Of a DNA stretch of 64,000 bases, positions 23,952 through 33,695 are shown in pieces. The stretch is from Pusillimonas caeni. GTDB taxonomy: Bacteria; Pseudomonadota; Gammaproteobacteria; Burkholderiales; Burkholderiaceae_B. The notes beneath the pieces were generated by a model, which did not search any database, was not told where the DNA came from, and was given only the letters and a program-made list of their open reading frames with translations. Location of the stretch: positions 434,001-498,000 of the forward strand of contig NZ_PDUW01000001.1 in NCBI RefSeq assembly GCF_003545815.1, given 5' to 3'. The first letter of the stretch is position 1; every line of letters begins with the position of its first letter. Made by a program: the position numbers and the translations under genes.

Positions 23952-26360
23952 CTATGTTTTTTCCGCATTATCGTCCGCCTGCTCTTTCGAGTCTACATCA
24001 GACCGTGAATGTGCCAGGCGGGTCAAGAGGATGGAGATGCGCGCGCCGCCTTCGCGCCGGTTGGCGACATCGATGCGGCCGCCATGTTCTTCGACGATTT
24101 TTTTCACGATGGCAAGTCCCAGGCCCGTGCCGGTGGCCTTGGTCGTGACGTAGGGCTCGAACACCCGCGTCAGCACCTGGGCCTCGAAGCCGGGCCCGTT
24201 GTCCGACACGGTCAGACGCACGCCCTGCTGCCGGGCGCCGTCGTCGCCGCTGCTTTCCGTGAGCCGGGTCTGCACGTAGATGCGCGCCTCTTCGATGGGC
24301 TGCGCCTGGCAGGCCGCGTCGCGGGCATTGGCCACCAGATTATGTATGAGCTGGCGCAATTGCGTGGGATCGCCCTCGATGGTGGGCAGGCCGGTTTCGA
24401 ATACCGCCTCGATGCGCACGCTGCGCCCGTCGCCGCGCAAGGCGCCGCCGCTCGGATCCCAGCCGTACAGCATCAGCACATCGGCAACCAGTTCGTTGAC
24501 GTCGACGTCCTGCATCTGGGCGGGCGGCGTGCGGGCATATTCGCGGAAGTCGTCCACCATCTGCTTGAGAGAGGCCACCTGATTGACGATGGTATTGGTC
24601 GACCGCATCAGCATGGCGGCATCGCTTTCATTCAAGCGGTCCGCAAGCTTCATGGCCAGGCGCTCGGCAGAAAGCTGGATGGGCGTGAGCGGATTCTTGA
24701 TTTCGTGCGCCAGGCGCCGCGCCACTTCGCCCCAGGCAACCGTGCGGTTGGCCGAGATGACTTCGCTGATGTCGTCGAAGACCACCAGATAGCCGTTGCC
24801 GCGCCCGTCGACGGTAAGATGCGTGCCCCGCGCCAGCAGCGTCACCACATGATGCTGGCCGTTCTCGCGCCGCCCCTCGGCGCCGTCGAGCTCGAGCTCG
24901 AATTGCTGCTGCCAGTAGGGGCGTTCCGAACCCACCGCCGCATGGGCCGCGAAAGCCTGACGGATCAGCTGAGACAGCTTGAACGCCCCTTCGACGGTTT
25001 CTAGAGGCCGGCCTTTGGCGGAGCGCAGGTCGACCTGCAGGATGCTTTGCGCACCCTGGTTGAACAGGTTGAGCCTGAAGCCTTCGTCGAACACCAGCAC
25101 GCCGGAGGACAGATTGCTGAGCACCGACTCGAGGTACACGTTGGACCGCTCGAGCTGCTGGCGGTTGTTCTCGACCATGCGCCGGGCCTCGTCCAGCTGC
25201 CGCGTCATGGCATTGAAGGAGCGCGTCAGCTGGCCGACTTCGTCCTTCTCGGGCGGCTCGGGCAGCGGACGATAGTCGCCCACTCCCACCGCCTGGGTGC
25301 CCGCCGCCAGGGTCAGCAGGGGCCGCACCAGGCGGCGCGACAAGGCCAGCGCCACGACCACCGCGGCAAACACCGCCAGGATGAGCGCCAGAGTCAGCGT
25401 GATGCCGTACAGCTTGCGCAGGCCCAGGCGCGACAAGGCCAGTTCCTGATAGTCGCGGAACCCCTGCTGCACTTGATTGGCGTTGCGCGCGATCTGCTCC
25501 GGGACGGGCTGGATGACCTGCAGCCAGCGCGTTTCGGGCGACACGCCCAGCGCGGACGACGCCCTGTCCAGCGAACGCACCGGCAGGACGACGCGCAGAT
25601 GCAGGCCGAGCTCGCCGCTCGACAAAGCGTCGGCGCCCTGCCCCTCTTCACCCGCGGGGGGCTCGTCGGCTTCGGCGGCCTCGTAGCTGCGCGAAACGCG
25701 CAGATGATTGAGCACGTGCGCGGGCGGGCCTTCTGGAATCAGCTGTCCATAGTCGGACGAAGAAAAGGCGACCAGGCGTCCGCTGCCGGTGAAGATCATG
25801 GCCTCGGCCACGCCGTTGGTCTCGCGCAGCCGCGTGATGGCCACGGCCATGTCGGCATCGCTCGTGTCGTTGAGCGCCGTGGCGATGACCTTGGCCCGGT
25901 TGCGCACATCGCTAAGCTGGGTGTCCAGGGCCGCGCGCCCCAGGTTCAGGCCGGCCTCGAGCGCGCTGTCGACCCGCACGTTGAACCAGGACTCGATCGA
26001 GCGCGACATGAACTGAACTGAAAGCACGTATATGAGCGCGCCCGGCAGAACGCCGATCAGGGCGAAGAACAGCGCGAACCGGGCGGTAAGCCGGGCTCCG
26101 AACTGCCGCCGCCGGATCTGGCGCAACAGCCGCGCCGCCAGCACGCCCACCCAGAAGATCAGGGCGACGGCCAGCACGCCGTTGAGCATGAGCAGCATGT
26201 CGTACTGCTGCGCGTAGCGCGAGGCATTGCCCGTGGACCAGACGAGCAGGCCGAGCAGCGCCAATGCGCTGACCGCGGCGATCAGCAAGGCAAGCCGCAG
26301 CCCCCACCTCAGGAGGGCGGGTGATCGCCGGCGGAGACCGAGAATTGAAATTCTTTCCAT
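23952..26360 (-). CDS. NtrY-type sensor histidine kinase
   Basis: An 802-residue membrane kinase: several N-terminal transmembrane segments (about residues 18-135), a periplasmic sensing stretch, another membrane segment near 325-345, HAMP (about 345-400), PAS (about 410-520), HisKA with RRLAHEIKNPLTPIQLSAERL and an ATPase domain with DNGPGFEAQV and GTGLGLAIVKKIVEEHGG. NtrY kinases sense nitrogen or redox/envelope state. The start overlaps the DUF4390 gene by 52 bases, and the partner regulator gene follows after 10 bases. Confidence 0.9.
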   Translation of the reverse strand: MERISILGLRRRSPALLRWGLRLALLIAAVSALALLGLLVWSTGNASRYAQQYDMLLMLNGVLAVALIFWVGVLAARLLRQIRRRQFGARLTARFALFFALIGVLPGALIYVLSVQFMSRSIESWFNVRVDSALEAGLNLGRAALDTQLSDVRNRAKVIATALNDTSDADMAVAITRLRETNGVAEAMIFTGSGRLVAFSSSDYGQLIPEGPPAHVLNHLRVSRSYEAAEADEPPAGEEGQGADALSSGELGLHLRVVLPVRSLDRASSALGVSPETRWLQVIQPVPEQIARNANQVQQGFRDYQELALSRLGLRKLYGITLTLALILAVFAAVVVALALSRRLVRPLLTLAAGTQAVGVGDYRPLPEPPEKDEVGQLTRSFNAMTRQLDEARRMVENNRQQLERSNVYLESVLSNLSSGVLVFDEGFRLNLFNQGAQSILQVDLRSAKGRPLETVEGAFKLSQLIRQAFAAHAAVGSERPYWQQQFELELDGAEGRRENGQHHVVTLLARGTHLTVDGRGNGYLVVFDDISEVISANRTVAWGEVARRLAHEIKNPLTPIQLSAERLAMKLADRLNESDAAMLMRSTNTIVNQVASLKQMVDDFREYARTPPAQMQDVDVNELVADVLMLYGWDPSGGALRGDGRSVRIEAVFETGLPTIEGDPTQLRQLIHNLVANARDAACQAQPIEEARIYVQTRLTESSGDDGARQQGVRLTVSDNGPGFEAQVLTRVFEPYVTTKATGTGLGLAIVKKIVEEHGGRIDVANRREGGARISILLTRLAHSRSDVDSKEQADDNAEKT

Positions 26361-26905
26361 GGAGTGGCAAGAGACCAGGCACTGCTGTTGTAGGCGTCGA
26401 TCTGGAACGGCCTGGGCAAGCGGGACGTATCCAGCCTGACCCGGATGCGGCCCTCATATTCCTCGTCGATGTCCAGGTCGTCGACGCGGGCCACGGCCCA
26501 GCCGCGAATGTTGCGTACGAAGGAGAGGGCATCGTCCAGAGACGCCACGGGGATGGAGAGCTCGCCGGTTCCCACGCGCCACTGGCGCGTCAGGGCGTTA
26601 TAGACGACGCGCCAGGTGTTTTGCTGGTCGACGACTTCTTTGTCGAACCACCACCAGCGCCGGGTGGTGATCTGGAGGTCGGCCGAGAAGTAGACGGGGA
26701 CGCCTTTCTGGGCCGCCATGCGCAGTTCCGGACTGATTTCGAATTCGACGTCGGCGTCGATGTAGAGGTCGCCGTCGCGCACGATGGGATCGACGCGCAC
26801 CACCCGCTCGAAGCCCGATTGGGCCGCAGCGGTGCCTGCCCCGAACAGGGCGGCGGCAAGGCAAAGCACGAAGATCGACCAGACTCGGGAAACCATTGAG
26901 CTCAC
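26309..26905 (-). CDS. DUF4390 exported protein
   Basis: A 198-residue protein with a signal peptide (hydrophobic residues 9-28, AAAQS cleavage region) and the DUF4390 body: VVRVDPIVRDGDLYIDADVEFEI, then the Trp-rich RRWWWFDKEVVDQQNTWRVVYN. Its function is unknown. It is conserved between rsmB and ntrY in Burkholderiales and here overlaps ntrY by 52 bases, so the two are probably coupled. ATG 26896 (second Met) is an alternative start. Confidence 0.85.
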   Translation of the reverse strand: MSSMVSRVWSIFVLCLAAALFGAGTAAAQSGFERVVRVDPIVRDGDLYIDADVEFEISPELRMAAQKGVPVYFSADLQITTRRWWWFDKEVVDQQNTWRVVYNALTRQWRVGTGELSIPVASLDDALSFVRNIRGWAVARVDDLDIDEEYEGRIRVRLDTSRLPRPFQIDAYNSSAWSLATPWKEFQFSVSAGDHPPS

Positions 26906-26947
26906 GTATAAGGTTGCCGAAAAGGCAAAAGCACTATTGTTGACGGC

Positions 26948-28297
26948 TTAGGCACGCTTGGCAAACAAGGCGTAAAAAAAACCATCGTACAGCGCCCTGC
27001 CGCCTGCATCCGGCAAGGGCAGTATCTGCCCCGGAGCCGGCAGCCGTTCGGCGTCCGGGTGCATATCCAGGAAACGCTGCGCCTGCTGCTCGCCTTCCTG
27101 CGGAAAAATCGAGCATGTAGCATACAGCAGGCGGCCGCCGGGCTTCACGGTCTTCCACAGGGCGGCAATGATTTTCTGTTGCAAGGCGGCGGTGCGCGCA
27201 ATGTCGGCTTCGCGCCGCAGCCAGCGTATGTCCGGGTGCCGTCGCACCACCCCGGAAGCCGTGCAGGGCACGTCGGCCAGCACCAGGTCGAATGGCCGGC
27301 CGTCCCACCAGGCACTGGATTCGGCGGCGTCGGCGCATTGCAGGCGCACTTCATCCGCCTGCAGGCCGAGGCGGTCCAGATTCTGCTGTACACGTTCCAG
27401 CCTGCCCGCGTCATTGTCCAGCGCCAGCAGCCCGACCCGCGCCCTTTCGAGCACATGGGCGGCCTTGCCGCCCGGCGCCGAGCAGGCATCGAGCACCAGG
27501 GCGCCGTCGAAGGGACGCAGCAGAACCGCCGCCTGCTGGGCGGCGGCGTCCTGCACCGACCACCATCCCTCGTCGAACCCGGGTATCTCGTGCACGGGCC
27601 GGGCATGGGCGAGCACGAGGCCCGCTTCGCCGATGGGTTCGGACTGGATGCCCGCCTCCGCCAGGCGTTCGATCATCTCGTGGACCGAGGCGCGGCGCGT
27701 ATTGACGCGCAAGGTCATCGGCCCGGGACGGTCGCCGGCCTGCAGCAGGGCCTGCCATTGGTCCGGATAAGCCCGCTCGAGCCGCTTGATCCACCACAGG
27801 GGGTAGTTCCACTTGGCGACGGGATTGCGCCGCGCCTGGGTTAAAATACCGGGTCGCTCGCGCGTGAAACGCCTGAGGGCGGCGTTCAACAAGCCCTTGT
27901 AAGGACGCATCGCCGGCATCTCGGCCGCCCGCACTGCCTGGTTCACGACCGTGTGCACGGCGTAGACGGGCTCTTGTGACGTATTGGCCGGCGCATCCGG
28001 CAGGGACGCCTCCATGGCCGTATCCAGCAGTGCCAGCGATACTTGCAGCAAGGCGTCGAACAAGGGGTTGGGCGGCGTGCGCTTGACCAGCAGGCTCTTG
28101 ATTTCCGTGGCCAGGCCAAGGCGCCGCATCACATGGAAACTGATGGCCTGGGTCGCGGCGCGCAAGGGCGCCGGCGTGGCGGCCAGCGCATCCGAAAGCG
28201 AACGGCCCGACCGTACCGCCTGCACGGCCCGCGCGCAGGCAAGCATGACTTCGGACAACGCGGGGGCGCGTTGCGGGGGAATGTGATTAGCGGGCAC
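26948..28297 (-). CDS. rsmB: 16S rRNA (cytosine(967)-C(5))-methyltransferase
   Basis: A 449-residue enzyme with an N-terminal NusB-like RNA-binding domain (residues 15-160) and a C-terminal methyltransferase domain. The SAM loop VLDACSAPGGKAAHVLE, the catalytic motif ADVPCTASGVVRRHPDI and the second cysteine in LLYATCSIFPQEGE are those of m5C rRNA enzymes. It heads the rsmB-DUF4390-ntrY-ntrX series and is divergent from rimO. Confidence 0.94.
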   Translation of the reverse strand: MPANHIPPQRAPALSEVMLACARAVQAVRSGRSLSDALAATPAPLRAATQAISFHVMRRLGLATEIKSLLVKRTPPNPLFDALLQVSLALLDTAMEASLPDAPANTSQEPVYAVHTVVNQAVRAAEMPAMRPYKGLLNAALRRFTRERPGILTQARRNPVAKWNYPLWWIKRLERAYPDQWQALLQAGDRPGPMTLRVNTRRASVHEMIERLAEAGIQSEPIGEAGLVLAHARPVHEIPGFDEGWWSVQDAAAQQAAVLLRPFDGALVLDACSAPGGKAAHVLERARVGLLALDNDAGRLERVQQNLDRLGLQADEVRLQCADAAESSAWWDGRPFDLVLADVPCTASGVVRRHPDIRWLRREADIARTAALQQKIIAALWKTVKPGGRLLYATCSIFPQEGEQQAQRFLDMHPDAERLPAPGQILPLPDAGGRALYDGFFYALFAKRA

Positions 28298-28429
28298 GAG
28301 TTGCCTTCATCCGGATGCAATATTCGTCTGTGCGGACTTTATCATCAAATGGCCCGGTGCTTCAGCGGCGCGGGCAAGCGATTACGAACACTCTTCTTTA
28401 CCGAGCCGCATGGCTACTAGAGGTTACTC

Positions 28430-29764
28430 ATGAACTCCCCTAACGCGGGCCGCCCTAAGGTGGGCTTTGTCAGCCTGGGCTGTCCCAAGGCGCTGGTCGA
28501 CTCCGAGCGCATCCTGACGCAGCTGCGTACCGAAGGCTATATGATCACGCCCGAATACGACAATGCGGACGTCGTCGTCGTCAACACCTGCGGCTTCATC
28601 GACAGCGCCAAGGCTGAATCGCTGGACGCCATCGGCGAAGCCATCGCCGAGAACGGCCGCGTCATCGTCACCGGCTGCATGGGCGTGGAAGAATCCGTCA
28701 TCCGCGACGTGCACCCCGCCGTGCTGGCGGTGACCGGCCCGCAACAGTACGAAGAAGTCGTGCGCGCGGTGCATCAGGCGGCGCCGCCCAGCCTGGAGCA
28801 CAACCCCTATGTCGACCTGGTGCCGCCGCAGGGCATCAAGCTGACGCCGCGGCATTACGCTTACTTGAAGATATCCGAGGGCTGCAACCATCGCTGCAGC
28901 TTCTGCATCATTCCGTCGATGCGCGGCACCCATGTCAGCCGCCCGGTCGGCGACGTGCTGGGCGAGGCCGAGCGCTTGGTGAATGCGGGTGTGAAAGAAC
29001 TGCTGGTCATTTCGCAGGACACCAGCGCCTACGGCGTCGATGTGAAGTTCCGCACCGGCTTCTGGAACGGACGGCCGGTCAAGACGCACATGACCCAGCT
29101 TTGCGAAGCGCTTGCGGGCTTCGGCGTCTGGACGCGGCTGCATTATGTGTATCCCTATCCGCATGTGGACGAGGTGATCCCGCTGATGGCCGAGGGCAGG
29201 CTGCTGCCCTACCTGGACATCCCCTTCCAGCACGCCAGCCCCCGCATCCTCAAGCTGATGAAGCGTCCGGCGTTCGAAGACCGCACCCTGGCCCGCATCA
29301 AGCAATGGCGCGAAGCCTGTCCCGACCTGACCCTGCGCTCTACCTTTATCGTGGGCTTTCCGGGCGAGACCGAAGAAGACTTCCAGTACCTGCTCGACTG
29401 GATGAGCGAAGCGCAGCTGGACCGCGTGGGCTGTTTCCAGTATTCGCCCGTCGAGGGCGCCAAGGCCAACGAGCTGCCCGACGCCGTGCCCGACGAGGTC
29501 AAGCAAGAGCGTTGGGAACGTTTCATGGCCCACCAGCAAGCCATTTCCACCCAAAGGCTGCAGCGCAAGGTCGGCCGGGAAATCGACGTCCTGGTCGACG
29601 AAATCGACGAAGACGGCGCCATCGGCCGCTCGAGCGCTGATGCACCCGAGATAGACGGCAACGTCTTCGTCAGCGGCGCCGAGGGTGTGCGCCCCGGCGA
29701 CATGCTGCGGGTCCGGGTCACCGACTCCGACGAATACGACCTGTACGCGGACGCCATCGAATAG
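28430..29764 (+). CDS. rimO: Ribosomal protein S12 methylthiotransferase
   Basis: A 444-residue radical-SAM enzyme adding a methylthio group to the conserved aspartate of ribosomal protein S12. The N-terminal UPF0004 domain has three Fe-S cysteines ([26 protein letters not shown]), the radical SAM cluster is [15 protein letters not shown] (about residues 148-162), and a TRAM domain ends the protein. It stands alone, opposite rsmB. Confidence 0.95.
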   Translation: MNSPNAGRPKVGFVSLGCPKALVDSERILTQLRTEGYMITPEYDNADVVVVNTCGFIDSAKAESLDAIGEAIAENGRVIVTGCMGVEESVIRDVHPAVLAVTGPQQYEEVVRAVHQAAPPSLEHNPYVDLVPPQGIKLTPRHYAYLKISEGCNHRCSFCIIPSMRGTHVSRPVGDVLGEAERLVNAGVKELLVISQDTSAYGVDVKFRTGFWNGRPVKTHMTQLCEALAGFGVWTRLHYVYPYPHVDEVIPLMAEGRLLPYLDIPFQHASPRILKLMKRPAFEDRTLARIKQWREACPDLTLRSTFIVGFPGETEEDFQYLLDWMSEAQLDRVGCFQYSPVEGAKANELPDAVPDEVKQERWERFMAHQQAISTQRLQRKVGREIDVLVDEIDEDGAIGRSSADAPEIDGNVFVSGAEGVRPGDMLRVRVTDSDEYDLYADAIE

Positions 29765-29898
29765 ACGGCCGGCCGGAAACCCCGGCCGATTCTTTGCCCA
29801 AACGCGCCGCCCGGGTATAAACTGCCGCTTGCCAAGGCTCCGGCTCTTCGCACCGCGAGGCGGTCGGCCGGCGCCTGCTCACCAAGGAGTCCAAGCAC

Positions 29899-30309
29899 AT
29901 GTCCTCTACTTCCTGCGACGATCTGGGCAGATTGATTCTGCGGCTCGCCCTCGGCATCCTGATCCTGATGCACGGCCTTTCCAAGCTCTTCAACGGCATC
30001 GGCGGCATCGAGTCCATGCTCACGGCGCAAGGCTTTCCAGCCTTCTTCGCCTGGGGCGCCTATATCGGCGAAATCGTCGGGCCGGTGCTGCTCATACTGG
30101 GCATCTACTGCCGCCTGGGCGCATTGCTGGTCGCCCTGAACATGGTCGTGGCCATCGTGCTGGCGCACAGCCACCAGTTGTTCATGATTACCGGCTCTGG
30201 AGGCTGGCAGCTGGAACTGCAGGGCATGTTCCTGTTCACCGCCATCGCGCTGATCTTCCTGGGCGCCGGCGCGTACAGCCTGGGCGGCCGCAGCGGCCGC
30301 TGGAACTGA
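29899..30309 (+). CDS. DoxX-family membrane protein
   Basis: A 136-residue protein with four hydrophobic segments and the DoxX block LILRLALGILILMHGLSKLFNGIGG near the N-terminus, then GFPAFFAWGAYIGEIVGPVLLILG. DoxX proteins are small membrane proteins associated with redox functions in several bacteria; the role here is unknown. A good GGAG ribosome site precedes the ATG. It is convergent with fmt, 19 bases apart. Confidence 0.87.
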   Translation: MSSTSCDDLGRLILRLALGILILMHGLSKLFNGIGGIESMLTAQGFPAFFAWGAYIGEIVGPVLLILGIYCRLGALLVALNMVVAIVLAHSHQLFMITGSGGWQLELQGMFLFTAIALIFLGAGAYSLGGRSGRWN

Positions 30310-30328
30310 CCGCCGCGCAGAAGGCTTT

Positions 30329-31270
30329 TTAGAAGGGCTGCCAGCCCTGTATGAAGGTGGCGGCGGCCTGTCGCTTGCCCCCCGCCTTCTGCAGCTCGAG
30401 TATGCGCAGCACGCCATCGGCCGCGGCAATGTCTATGCCGTCGGCCGATGCCGATTCCACCTCTCCCGGCCGGCCTTTGGCCGGCTGTGCCAATGCCACG
30501 GCCTTCCAGACCTTGACCGGACCATCGAGCCCGGACAGGGCCGCCGTCGCCCCCGGAAAGGGATTGAAGGCGCGCACCCGGCGGGCAAGCGCTTCGGCCG
30601 GCTGCGTGAAGTCGAGCGGCGCCTCGGATTTTTCGAGCTTGGCCGCGTAGGTGGCCACAGCGGCGTCCTGCGGCGTTCCAGTCAGGGAGCCGTCCTCGAG
30701 CCGCCGCAAGGCCTCGACAATGGCCTGCGCGCCCAGCGCCGCCAGATCGTCGTGCAGGCTGGCGGCGGTGTGCTCCGGCGTAATGGGCAGCGTCCGCCGC
30801 AGCAGCATGTTCCCGGTGTCCAGACCCTCGTCCATCTGCATGATGGTAATGCCCGTCTCGGCGTCGCCCGCGTCGATGGCGCGCTGTATGGGCGCGGCGC
30901 CGCGCCAGCGCGGCAGCAGGCTTGCATGGATGTTGAGGCAGCCGTGCCGGGGCAGGTCCAGCACCCAGCGCGGCAGGATCAGGCCGTAAGCCGCCACCAC
31001 CATGGCGTCGGGCGCGGCATCGAGCAGCGCCTGGCGGGCCGCGGCGGCCTCGTCCGGATACTTGCCGTCCAGCTTCAGGCTATGAGGCTGCAGCACGGGC
31101 ACGGAGGTCTCGAGCGCAGCCTGCTTGACCGCGCTGGGCATCAGCTTGAGCCCGCGGCCGGCCGGCCGGTCGGGCTGGGTCAGCACCAGGGGGATGTCGT
31201 GGCCCGCGGCCATCAGGGCTTGCAGCGCCTGCCGCGCAAATTCAGGTGTACCGGCAAAGACGATGCGCAT
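30329..31270 (-). CDS. fmt: Methionyl-tRNA formyltransferase
   Basis: A 313-residue enzyme that formylates initiator Met-t[20 protein letters not shown] starts the protein; the active-site block is [22 protein letters not shown], with [17 protein letters not shown], and a C-terminal OB-like domain follows residue 205. It lies 28 bases downstream of def in the usual def-fmt pair. Confidence 0.95.
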   Translation of the reverse strand: MRIVFAGTPEFARQALQALMAAGHDIPLVLTQPDRPAGRGLKLMPSAVKQAALETSVPVLQPHSLKLDGKYPDEAAAARQALLDAAPDAMVVAAYGLILPRWVLDLPRHGCLNIHASLLPRWRGAAPIQRAIDAGDAETGITIMQMDEGLDTGNMLLRRTLPITPEHTAASLHDDLAALGAQAIVEALRRLEDGSLTGTPQDAAVATYAAKLEKSEAPLDFTQPAEALARRVRAFNPFPGATAALSGLDGPVKVWKAVALAQPAKGRPGEVESASADGIDIAAADGVLRILELQKAGGKRQAAATFIQGWQPF

Positions 31271-31298
31271 GCGACTGGCCTTTTAGTGTCAACAGGCC

Positions 31299-31811
31299 CT
31301 AAGCCTTGAGCGCTTCGCGTTCTTGCTTGCGGATCTTGGTCTTGATGCGGTTTTGCTTGAGCGGCGAAAGATATTCGACGAAAACCTTGCCCAGCAGGTG
31401 GTCGAGCTCGTGCTGCACGCACACGGCCAGCAGACCCTCGGCGTCGAATTCGAAAGGCTCGCCCTGCTCGTTCAGGGCGCGCACATGGATGCGCGCCGAA
31501 CGCTTGACCTCGTCGTAGACGCCCGGCACCGAAAGACAGCCTTCTTCGTAGACCTGCTGCTCGTCGCTTTTCCAGGTGATTTCGGGGTTGATGAGCACCA
31601 GCAGGTCGTTGTTTTCTTCGGAGACATCGATGACCACCACACGCTCGTGTACGTCGACCTGGGTGGCGGCCAGGCCCACCCCCGGCGCGTCGTACATGGT
31701 TTCAGCCATGTCGCGCACCAGCTGGCGAATGCGGTCGTCGACGGCCTGCACCGGTTTGGCGACCTTGTGCAAGCGGGGATCGGGATAGCGAAGAATGGGA
31801 AGCAGGGCCAT
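31299..31811 (-). CDS. def: Peptide deformylase
   Basis: A 170-residue metalloenzyme removing the N-formyl group from new proteins. All three motifs are present: [16 protein letters not shown] (metal cysteine) and [12 protein letters not shown] (HExxH type). I start at ATG 31811 ([11 protein letters not shown]), the standard N-terminus; a TTG four codons upstream is possible but unlikely. It is divergent from dprA. Confidence 0.95.
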   Translation of the reverse strand: MALLPILRYPDPRLHKVAKPVQAVDDRIRQLVRDMAETMYDAPGVGLAATQVDVHERVVVIDVSEENNDLLVLINPEITWKSDEQQVYEEGCLSVPGVYDEVKRSARIHVRALNEQGEPFEFDAEGLLAVCVQHELDHLLGKVFVEYLSPLKQNRIKTKIRKQEREALKA

Positions 31812-31960
31812 GCAAAAGTCCAAAAAACGTCTAACCGATTATAACAAAACGGGTTTTGGCCCCGCCCCCTTTTTGCGGCGCAAAACGCGGCATCCGGGCC
31901 GGTATGACTTTACGCGCCATGGCCGCGCCCAAGCGGTCCGCAATATGCCAAACTTGCGCC

Positions 31961-33121
31961 ATGCAAACCCAGCCTTCCCTCGATGAGACCGCCGCCTGGC
32001 TGCGCCTGACCCTGGAACCCGGCCTGGGACCCGCCCAGGCTCGCGCACTGCTGGCCGCCATCGGCCTGCCGCAGGACATCTATGCTTCGTCGGCCGCCAC
32101 TCTGGCGCGACACGTTCCGGCCGAACTCGCCGCGCAATTGCGCCGGCCCGCTTCCGCCGAAACACAAGCATGCGTGGAGCGCACCCTGAAGTGGCTGGCC
32201 GAACCGGGACACCACCTGCTGACCCTGGCCGACCCGGCCTATCCGGCCGCCCTGCTCGACACGCACGACCCGCCCACGGTGCTGTACGTCAACGGCCGGC
32301 CCGAGCTGCTCAATCGCTCCATCATCGCCATCGTGGGCGCACGCAACGCCACCCCCGGCGGCCGCGACAACGCCCAGGCCTTTGCCCAGTACCTGGCGGG
32401 CCAGGGATGGTGCATCGCCAGCGGCCTGGCCCACGGCATCGACGCGGCCGCCCACCGGGGCGCGCTTGCGGCCGGGGCCCGGGCCGGGTCCACCATCGCC
32501 GTCATGGGCACCGGCATCGACATCGTCTATCCCTCGGCCAACCTCGAACTGGCGCGCCGCATCGCGGCCGAAGGGGCGCTGGTCTCGGAACTGCCGCTGG
32601 GAACGCCGTCCATGCCCTACCACTTCCCGCAGCGCAACCGCATCGTCGCCGGCCTGGCGCGCGGCGTCCTGGTGGTCGAGGCGGCGCGGCAAAGCGGCTC
32701 TCTCATCACCGCACGCCTGGCTTCCGAACTTGGACGGGAGGTCTTCTCGATTCCCGGCTCCATCCATTCGCCCCTGTCCCGGGGCTGCCATGCGCTCATC
32801 CGCCAGGGCGCCAAACTGGTCGAATCGGGCCAGGACATCCACGAGGAACTCGGCCAACCCGGTTCGGCTCCGCCCGATTCGCGCCCCGCGCCGCCGGCCG
32901 CAGGCTCGGCGCCGGGCGGACAACATGCCTTGTTCGCGCCGGACTCTCCAGAGGCCCTGGTCCTGAACGCCCTGGGCCACGATCCCGTCGACGCCGATAC
33001 GCTGCAATCCCGGACCGGCATGGATATCGCCCAATTGGGCGGCCTGCTGCTTCGGCTCGAGCTCGAAGAGGCCGTGGCGCGCCTGGAAGACGGCCGCTAC
33101 CAGCGCCTGTCGGCCCCTTAG
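31961..33121 (+). CDS. dprA: DNA-processing protein DprA
   Basis: A 386-residue protein that loads RecA onto incoming single-stranded DNA during natural transformation. An N-terminal SAM-like region (residues 10-70) is followed by the Rossmann-type DprA domain: IVGARNATPGG, ASGLAHGIDAAAHRGAL, and FPQRNRIVAGLA near residue 220. A C-terminal winged-helix domain is in the last 70 residues. ATG 31961 gives the normal N-terminus; the frame is open to 31856. def and fmt are divergent, as commonly seen. Confidence 0.92.
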   Translation: MQTQPSLDETAAWLRLTLEPGLGPAQARALLAAIGLPQDIYASSAATLARHVPAELAAQLRRPASAETQACVERTLKWLAEPGHHLLTLADPAYPAALLDTHDPPTVLYVNGRPELLNRSIIAIVGARNATPGGRDNAQAFAQYLAGQGWCIASGLAHGIDAAAHRGALAAGARAGSTIAVMGTGIDIVYPSANLELARRIAAEGALVSELPLGTPSMPYHFPQRNRIVAGLARGVLVVEAARQSGSLITARLASELGREVFSIPGSIHSPLSRGCHALIRQGAKLVESGQDIHEELGQPGSAPPDSRPAPPAAGSAPGGQHALFAPDSPEALVLNALGHDPVDADTLQSRTGMDIAQLGGLLLRLELEEAVARLEDGRYQRLSAP

Positions 33122-33215
33122 CCGCCGCGTTACGCCGCCACATCGCCGGACCGCGGGCATGCTGGTCTAAAATGGCGGCGCACCTCATGCAGCGCCCAAC
33201 CGCCCGGAAACCGAC

Positions 33216-33692
33216 ATGCAATTATTCCAATCGACGCGTCCCAGCGCCGAAGAACACGCCGCCCTGCTCGCCGAACTGGGTCCTCTTCCCATACAGGGCC
33301 AGGCCTGGCCCTCGTGGGTCAAGATCATGGTCTGGATCGTGGTCGCGGCCATCGGTGTACAGCTGGTGCGCGTAGCCGTGGGATTCGAAGGCGAACCGGT
33401 CAACCCGTTCATGGCCGCAAGCGTGCTGATCTGCTTCTGCGGCCTGCTGCTCATCGCGCGCGTGATGGCGATCTCGACCACGCGCATCACCCGGGACGGC
33501 ATCGAACAGACCTGGATCACGAAGCGCGCCATCGGCTGGCAGGACATCCAGTTCGCCAAGTTCGTGCCCATGCTCGCGTCCAAAAGGCTGATCTGCTTCA
33601 CGGGCCGCAGCCGGCCCGTCATCTTCCAGAGCGGAACGCCCGAGCTGCATGTGGCTTTCGCCAAGATCGCGATGGTATATCGCCGGCGCTGA
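33216..33692 (+). CDS. Hypothetical membrane protein with two TM segments
   Basis: A 158-residue protein. Two hydrophobic segments (about residues 36-54 and 66-84) form a hairpin in the membrane, and the C-terminal 70 residues look like a small beta-rich domain (TTRITRDGIEQTWITKRAIGWQDI), reminiscent of bacterial PH-like domains. I do not recognise a family. It stands alone between dprA and a convergent binding-protein gene, three bases apart. Codon use matches the core genome, which supports it as a real gene. Confidence 0.65.
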   Translation: MQLFQSTRPSAEEHAALLAELGPLPIQGQAWPSWVKIMVWIVVAAIGVQLVRVAVGFEGEPVNPFMAASVLICFCGLLLIARVMAISTTRITRDGIEQTWITKRAIGWQDIQFAKFVPMLASKRLICFTGRSRPVIFQSGTPELHVAFAKIAMVYRRR

Positions 33693-33695
33693 CCC